This document shows positions 7,420-11,808 of a DNA stretch of 11,808 bases, piece after piece. Source of the stretch: Desulfobacteraceae bacterium. GTDB taxonomy: Bacteria > Desulfobacterota > Desulfobacteria > Desulfobacterales > JAABPS01. The number at the start of each line of letters is the position of its first letter. Positions within the stretch are counted from its first letter, which is position 1. The DNA lies in assembly GCA_011391835.1 (NCBI GenBank), contig JAABPS010000051.1:1-11808 (forward strand). Direction: 5' to 3'. The position numbers and the translations under genes were made by a program. Under the pieces are notes generated by a model. That model did not search any database and was not told the DNA's origin. It was given only the letters and a program-made list of their open reading frames with translations.

Positions 7420-7448
7420 TTCAAACGGTCTAATCCTGACCTTATAAA
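7420..7448 (+). promoter_or_regulatory. Putative promoter of the GT-C/TPR gene
   Basis: TTCAAA (7420-7425, 4/6 match to -35) is followed at 17 bp by TATAAA (7443-7448, 5/6 match to -10), placing transcription start about 25 bases before the GTG. The call rests on hexamer resemblance only. Confidence 0.35.
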
Positions 7449-7478
7449 ATTAGGTGTATATTTCAAGAAGGAATCCAA

Positions 7479-9470
7479 GTGAAACTGCCACATTATTGTA
7501 AAACTTACTTTTTGCCCTTTCTGCTGCTTGCTCTTATTTTTATTTCGTTTTGGAATGTACGGAATCACGATTTTATTGATGACTTTGATGACAATCTCTA
7601 TGTTTTAGACAACCCCCATATCACTTCCGGCTTAAGTCTGAATGATCTTAAATGGGCGCTCACTGCAGACGTATGTATCAACTGGCATCCTGTAACCCTG
7701 ATGTCTCACATGCTTGACTGCCAGCTGTTTGGACTGAATCCCGGCAAGCATCACCTGATGAACGTATTCTTTCATCTCCTCAATACACTCCTTTTATTTA
7801 TTGTTTTAAAGCAGATGACGGGCCGGCACTGGGAGTCTTTTATCGTTGCCCTCCTTTTCGGGCTGCATCCCATACACGTGGAATCTGTCGCCTGGGTTTC
7901 AGAAAGGAAGGATGTTCTGAGTACGTTTTTCGGGATGCTGGCCATCGGGTCTTACGCATGGTATTCAAAACAGCCATCCATCAAACGATATGTGCTTATT
8001 TTCTTTTTTTATCTTCTCGGCATCATGTCAAAACCCATGATCGTTACCTTGCCATGTGTGCTGCTGTTGCTTGATTACTGGCCATTGGAAAGGTTTACAT
8101 TGTATCCGCGTCCTGAAAATAAAAACCGTTCGTTCAGTGTCTTTTTTATTGTGGAGAAAATACCTCTTTTTATATTGTCTGCCATATCAAGCATTATTAC
8201 TTATAGGCTTCAAAAATATAGCGAGGGCGTACATCTTGAAGATGTTACATCGCTTTCCTTTAGAATATCAAATGCGCTTGTCTCCTATGTAAAATATATT
8301 TACAAATTATTTTTCCCTGTGAATCTTTCAATTCTTTACCCTTTTCCTGAGCATATTCCCTGGTGGCATATACTCTTAAGCTCTATATTCCTTCTGGCAA
8401 TAACGGCCGTTGTTATCCGGTCTGGTAAACGATACCCGTTTTTGCCTGTGGGATGGTTCTGGTACTTAGGCACCCTTATTCCGGTTATTGGCATAGTGAA
8501 AGTTGGCGCCCAGGCCATGGCAGATAGGTACATGTACATCCCCAGTATTGGGCTTTTTATTATTATTGCCTGGGGTGTTCCTTTGCTTCTTTCCAGATGG
8601 CGTTTTAAAATGCCATTTCTTGCCATCCTACTTTCAGTCATCGCTATGTCATTGGCATTTACTACCTGGCTTCAGGTCAGGCACTGGTCCAATACCATAA
8701 CACTTTTTGAACATGCCCTGGCCGTTGACGAAAATAATACACTGGCGCATAACCATCTGGGCGTTACCATGGCCAGATATGGCCTGGCAGAGGAAACCGT
8801 GCGGCATACTTCGCAGGGCTTAAAGAAAAATCAAAACAGACCCGCGGGCAGGCGTTTTAATGACAACCGGTTGAATCAAACCTATGCCAAAACATACTAT
8901 ACCCTTGGCAAAAGCCTTTTTCAGAAAAACAATATTGATGCTGCTATTATCCATTTTCAGGAAGCCCTTCTGGCTGATCCCAATCATGCTGAAACGCGAC
9001 ACGGGCTTGAACAGGCGCTGAAAATCCAGGAAAAGGAAATCCAAGAAGCCGAACAGATTCAAGACGCATTAAAACAAAATCCGTCTGATCCCAGGCTTTA
9101 TTCCCAGTTAGGAAATTATTATTGGCGCAGGGGGGATATGGAGACAGCAGAAGCGCAATACAGAAAAGCCTTATCTGTCCGACCGGCGGATATCAATGCG
9201 TTAATGAAGCTGGCTGAACTCATGGCTGTTCGGGGACAGTATGAAAAATCCGTGTTTTTCTACAGGCAAGTTATCTCCCTTGAACCCCATAACCCGGAAG
9301 CGTATTACCATCTGGCCAGCATATATGCCAGAAGAAGAAAAATAGATGAATCCGTTGACTGGCTGAAAAAGGCTGTAGAAAACGGCTATTATGACTGGAA
9401 CCGTCTGAAAAAAGATAAGAGCTTTCAGGCCATACACGAAACAGCGTATTATCAGGCAGTTATAAAATAA
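7479..9470 (+). CDS. TMTC-like membrane glycosyltransferase (GT-C fold) with C-terminal TPR repeats
   Basis: The protein has 663 residues and starts at GTG behind AGAAGGA (7466-7472). Residues 1-400 are polytopic, with about nine or ten hydrophobic segments. After the first segment comes the acidic D-D-F-D-D-N-L-Y-V motif (34-42) and N-P-H, then N-W-H-P-V-T (68-73), H-P-I-H-V-E-S-V-A-W (130-139) with E-R-K-D-V-L-S, and A-D-R-Y-M-Y-I-P (348-355). This order is that of GT-C proteins related to eukaryotic TMTC O-mannosyltransferases, where the early Asp pair is thought to be catalytic. From about 414 on there are TPRs: a degenerate one at 414-447, a clear one at 470-503, and three in tandem at 536-639. 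The protein probably transfers sugar from a lipid carrier to a protein or polymer on the outer face of the inner membrane, using the TPRs for partner binding. The sugar and acceptor are unknown. Segment 448-468 is unusually basic and Asn-rich between repeats. Confidence 0.85.
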   Translation: MKLPHYCKTYFLPFLLLALIFISFWNVRNHDFIDDFDDNLYVLDNPHITSGLSLNDLKWALTADVCINWHPVTLMSHMLDCQLFGLNPGKHHLMNVFFHLLNTLLLFIVLKQMTGRHWESFIVALLFGLHPIHVESVAWVSERKDVLSTFFGMLAIGSYAWYSKQPSIKRYVLIFFFYLLGIMSKPMIVTLPCVLLLLDYWPLERFTLYPRPENKNRSFSVFFIVEKIPLFILSAISSIITYRLQKYSEGVHLEDVTSLSFRISNALVSYVKYIYKLFFPVNLSILYPFPEHIPWWHILLSSIFLLAITAVVIRSGKRYPFLPVGWFWYLGTLIPVIGIVKVGAQAMADRYMYIPSIGLFIIIAWGVPLLLSRWRFKMPFLAILLSVIAMSLAFTTWLQVRHWSNTITLFEHALAVDENNTLAHNHLGVTMARYGLAEETVRHTSQGLKKNQNRPAGRRFNDNRLNQTYAKTYYTLGKSLFQKNNIDAAIIHFQEALLADPNHAETRHGLEQALKIQEKEIQEAEQIQDALKQNPSDPRLYSQLGNYYWRRGDMETAEAQYRKALSVRPADINALMKLAELMAVRGQYEKSVFFYRQVISLEPHNPEAYYHLASIYARRRKIDESVDWLKKAVENGYYDWNRLKKDKSFQAIHETAYYQAVIK

Positions 9471-9496
9471 ACGGTTTTATCCTGCCGTGCATCGTC

Positions 9497-9540
9497 CTGC
9501 GGATTGCCCCGCATCTGTACCCGCAGCGCTTTTATTTTTT
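9497..9540 (+). terminator. Possible rho-independent terminator of the GT-C/TPR gene
   Basis: CTGCGG (9497-9502) pairs with CCGCAG (9521-9526) around an 18-base loop, followed by a T-rich run (9530-9540, interrupted by one A). The stem is short and the loop long, so efficiency is doubtful, but the position 26 bases after the stop is suitable. Confidence 0.4.
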
Positions 9541-9569
9541 TGACATCCGAAGGCATATATTGTTATAAG
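9540..9569 (+). promoter_or_regulatory. Putative sigma70-type promoter of the beta-helix gene
   Basis: A perfect -35 TTGACA (9540-9545) and TATAAG (9564-9569, 5/6) are separated by 18 bp. Transcription would start near 9576, giving a leader of about 95 bases before ATG 9670. The leader holds a small hairpin, TTCGA (9601-9605) with TCGAA (9621-9625). Confidence 0.5.
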
Positions 9570-9654
9570 ATCAATCCAATTCGTAGATGATGCTGGTTTA
9601 TTCGACCCCGGCTACAGTCCTCGAAGATATATCATGACATGTAATTCATATTCG

Positions 9655-9661
9655 AAGGAGG
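9655..9661 (+). promoter_or_regulatory. Ribosome binding site that decides the beta-helix start
   Basis: AAGGAGG lies eight bases before ATG 9670, whereas ATG 9634, 36 bases upstream in the same frame, lacks a comparable site. It therefore selects 9670, which also gives a standard signal peptide. Confidence 0.8.
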
Positions 9662-9669
9662 CGTTGGCA

Positions 9670-11085
9670 ATGTATTATTTCAAAAAATCGTTTTCTGTTA
9701 TTCAGATCCCTCTTATTATCGTTATCAGTATTCTGCTGTTCCATGCGAATGTCCTTGCAGCAACCTACACGGTCGGCACCGGAGGAACGCATTCCACCAT
9801 AGCGTCCGCTATGACTGACGCCATAACTGCAGGAGGATCAAATGAGATCCGCATTCAAACAGGCACGTACAATGAAAATATTTATCAATCCATCTCTGGA
9901 AATGCAGGTACGCTGAACATAACGGGCGGATGGAACAGCGGTTTTACTTCCCGCAATACGGATTACACACTTACAACAATTGATGGAGGGAGTGCCGCCA
10001 GAGTCGTATCTATCAATGTGGCAGGTACCGGTTTTATTAACCTTACCATAGACGGGTTTACCCTCCAGAACGGCGGCAGTAACTCCTATGGTTCCGGTAT
10101 TAACCTTGAAGTTCGAAATGAATCTCAGATTACCATTCATAATAACCGGATTCTAAACAATGTATCCGGGACCGAAAATTCAATCGTTGGAGGAGGTATT
10201 TACGCATACTATGATGATGGCACAGATACAGGGGATCATATTCTAAACATCACCGACAATCTGATTAAAGGGAATACCATTTCAAGTTCAAATGGTTCCT
10301 GCTCCGGATCCGGGCTGGATATCGCTTGTTTTCAGGATGCGGTTTTCACCATTACAGGAAACATCATAGAGGAAAACACCTCAACGACTAATTATAGTGC
10401 GGATGGGACAGGACTTCGAATCTATAAAACCGGCTCCGGAACATGTGATTTCAGCGGCAACATTATTCGAAACAATACAATCAATGGAACAGGGAGCCGA
10501 TCCGGAATTGCCGCTAACATAGGCATTTCCGGATCAACTGTTTTAACACTTCGCCGGAATCAATGGACAGGCAACACAAATAATGGCGGAGACTCTACCT
10601 GCGATCTCCTTATTTCTGCCGCAGACACCAGCACGCTCATCGTGTCGGACTCCCTTGTTGCCGGCGCATACGATAATGGAGCGTGCATTAGTGCTTCCGG
10701 TTCCGGCTGTACCATACGAATGACCAACCTGACGATTGCTGATAATATAGGTGTGGGGCTTACAACCGATGCGTTCGGACCCGGGACCAAAAGCCTTTAC
10801 AATAGCATACTTTATAATAACGGAACCAATTATGACCAGTTGCCTGCTGATAGCAGCAATAACCTTATCGGGAGCGACCCTGAATTTGTGGACAACATCA
10901 ATTATAACTACAGGCTGCGTCCCGGTTCTCCAGCCATCAACACAGGTGCCAACTCCCCATCCGGTGGTTTAGGATCATTAGATCTGGATGGAAGAGATAG
11001 AATTTCCAAATCAACGGTGGATATCGGCGCCTATGAGTTTTATCCGGCTAACCTTTCAGGAATGATGCTGATGCTCTTTAACTAA
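9670..11085 (+). CDS. Secreted right-handed beta-helix protein with choice-of-anchor-Q-like C-terminus
   Basis: The product is 471 residues from ATG 9670, chosen for its ribosome binding site and because the signal peptide then reads M-Y-Y-F-K-K, a hydrophobic core and N-V-L-A with probable cleavage after Ala30. The mature protein opens with Y-T-V-G-T-G-G-T-H-S-T-I-A-S-A, the usual start of pectin-lyase-fold beta-helices. It then carries the coil motif N-x-[IW]-x-x-N, its nonapeptide contexts beginning near residues 156, 194, 228, 261 and 294, about 33-38 apart, as in Asn-ladder beta-helices. The end matches choice-of-anchor-Q domains: N-S-I-L-Y-N-N, N-L-I-G-S-D-P-E-F-V-D, Y-R-L-R-P-G-S-P-A-I-N-T-G, L-D-x-D-G-R-D-R, V-D-I-G-A-Y-E-F. 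Only about 14 residues follow, with no transmembrane or arginine-rich sorting tail. No lyase catalytic residues are evident. An adhesive, polysaccharide-binding or structural surface role is likely; enzymatic activity is unproven. Confidence 0.87.
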   Translation: MYYFKKSFSVIQIPLIIVISILLFHANVLAATYTVGTGGTHSTIASAMTDAITAGGSNEIRIQTGTYNENIYQSISGNAGTLNITGGWNSGFTSRNTDYTLTTIDGGSAARVVSINVAGTGFINLTIDGFTLQNGGSNSYGSGINLEVRNESQITIHNNRILNNVSGTENSIVGGGIYAYYDDGTDTGDHILNITDNLIKGNTISSSNGSCSGSGLDIACFQDAVFTITGNIIEENTSTTNYSADGTGLRIYKTGSGTCDFSGNIIRNNTINGTGSRSGIAANIGISGSTVLTLRRNQWTGNTNNGGDSTCDLLISAADTSTLIVSDSLVAGAYDNGACISASGSGCTIRMTNLTIADNIGVGLTTDAFGPGTKSLYNSILYNNGTNYDQLPADSSNNLIGSDPEFVDNINYNYRLRPGSPAINTGANSPSGGLGSLDLDGRDRISKSTVDIGAYEFYPANLSGMMLMLFN

Positions 11086-11160
11086 TCCGGGGTATTGCGA
11101 ACACTCTGTTGTCTAATAGGCAGATGGTATTCTACCCGATTAACATGTCTATCAATTATA

Positions 11161-11808
11161 ATGGGCAAAAAAAAGAAAAACAAAGAGATAAAAATTCAAC
11201 ATATAGAAAAACCAGAGATAGATCCTTTCATCTTTATTATTCTTGTGCTGACATTTCTTATCCCCATTCTGGTTACGCCATATCTGCTGGAAAATATATA
11301 TAACCTGCCAAAGACTCTTTTAATCGTTTCCGGGGCCTTTCTGATGATGGCCATATACTGCACGCGGTTTGTCACAGGCAGGCGCATTCGATATCCTAAA
11401 ACAACTACCCCGGTATGGCTTATTCTGGTTGTTTGCCTTAACTTTATATCCTTTTTTTATACCCAGAATATCTACTATACCAGCGTCGCTGTTCTGCTGA
11501 ATATCAGCGCCCTGATAATTTTTTATTTTGCCGCGCTTTGTACCGATACCAGAAAATCTATCTGGATCCTCACCGCCATCGCTGTGAGCGGAGGAATTGT
11601 TTCTCTTATTACCTGTCTTCAATACACAGAATCCCCCTTGCTTTTTCCCTGGCTCAAAACTGCCAGAGTTGTATCTACCATTGGTAATTCCAATTATCTG
11701 GGCGCATACCTGCTGTTTCCTTTATTTGCTCTATTGGGTTTGATTTTTCTGGCAAAAGACTATTACCGAATCTTTCCTGCAGTGTTAATAATACTGGTAT
11801 GTGTTGCA
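11161..11808 (+). CDS. O-antigen ligase-like membrane protein, N-terminal part (runs off window)
   Basis: The frame is open from ATG 11161 to the last base, giving 216 residues; the C-terminal part lies outside the window. A lysine-rich cytoplasmic start (M-G-K-K-K-K) is followed by about seven hydrophobic segments (roughly 22-43, 52-68, 85-100, 108-128, 134-152, 178-198, 204-216). The motif S-T-I-G-N-S-N-Y-L-G-A-Y-L (172-184) is the typical G-N-x-N-Y-L/A signature of the Wzy_C/WaaL O-antigen ligase superfamily, whose members join or polymerise lipid-linked glycans on the periplasmic side. The superfamily's catalytic periplasmic loop would be beyond the window, so activity cannot be judged; related proteins often end in TPRs. 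There is no good Shine-Dalgarno sequence before the ATG. It follows the beta-helix gene by 75 bases. Confidence 0.8.
   Translation, partial: MGKKKKNKEIKIQHIEKPEIDPFIFIILVLTFLIPILVTPYLLENIYNLPKTLLIVSGAFLMMAIYCTRFVTGRRIRYPKTTTPVWLILVVCLNFISFFYTQNIYYTSVAVLLNISALIIFYFAALCTDTRKSIWILTAIAVSGGIVSLITCLQYTESPLLFPWLKTARVVSTIGNSNYLGAYLLFPLFALLGLIFLAKDYYRIFPAVLIILVCVA

Noticed and set aside
9634..9669. Upstream ATG for the beta-helix protein
   Set aside because: It would put 12 polar residues in front of a complete signal peptide, and the strong ribosome binding site lies between it and ATG 9670.
1..11808. tRNA, rRNA, CRISPR array or intact transposase
   Set aside because: I looked on both strands and saw no cloverleaf-like sequence in the gaps, no regularly spaced repeats, and no transposase or integrase motifs.

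Overview
The window reads as chromosomal DNA of a Gram-negative, probably anaerobic bacterium. The combination of outer-membrane-type lipoproteins, a TMTC-like GT-C/TPR membrane protein and a choice-of-anchor-Q beta-helix protein most resembles Desulfobacterota (sulfate-reducer-type) genomes. That placement rests on remembered family resemblance and no search was run. Every gene I can support is on the + strand, coding sequence is dense, and the gaps are AT-rich.

Layout. (1) Positions 2-538 hold the 3' part of a lipoprotein gene whose start lies outside the window. Positions 776-1483 hold a second, unrecognised lipoprotein. (2) The 308-base gap at 1484-1791 carries a short inverted-repeat element and the promoter/operator region of the next operon. 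(3) Positions 1792-6472 form a tight four-gene operon: a PadR-type repressor, an in-frame fusion of an acyl-CoA ligase with an ABC-transporter permease, a substrate-binding lipoprotein of the NMT1/SsuA type, and an ABC ATPase. (4) Positions 6555-7334 hold an ammonia-dependent NAD synthase (nadE). (5) Positions 7479-11808 hold envelope genes: a polytopic GT-C-like protein with TPR repeats, a secreted right-handed beta-helix protein, and the N-terminal 216 residues of an O-antigen-ligase-like membrane protein that runs off the window end.

The most interesting part is the operon at 1792-6472. The complete ABC importer (binding protein, permease, ATPase) has its permease covalently attached to an enzyme that converts a carboxylic acid to its CoA thioester. 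The predicted topology puts the ligase in the cytoplasm at the mouth of the channel. This suggests uptake coupled to CoA activation (vectorial acylation), with the PadR protein as a possible effector-responsive regulator. The substrate is not identifiable from sequence; a carboxylic acid, possibly aromatic, is the natural guess.

Three gene boundaries need care. The first lipoprotein starts upstream of the window rather than at the internal ATG at 41. The ATPase most likely starts at 5648. The beta-helix protein most likely starts at 9670. The final gene is open at the window edge.
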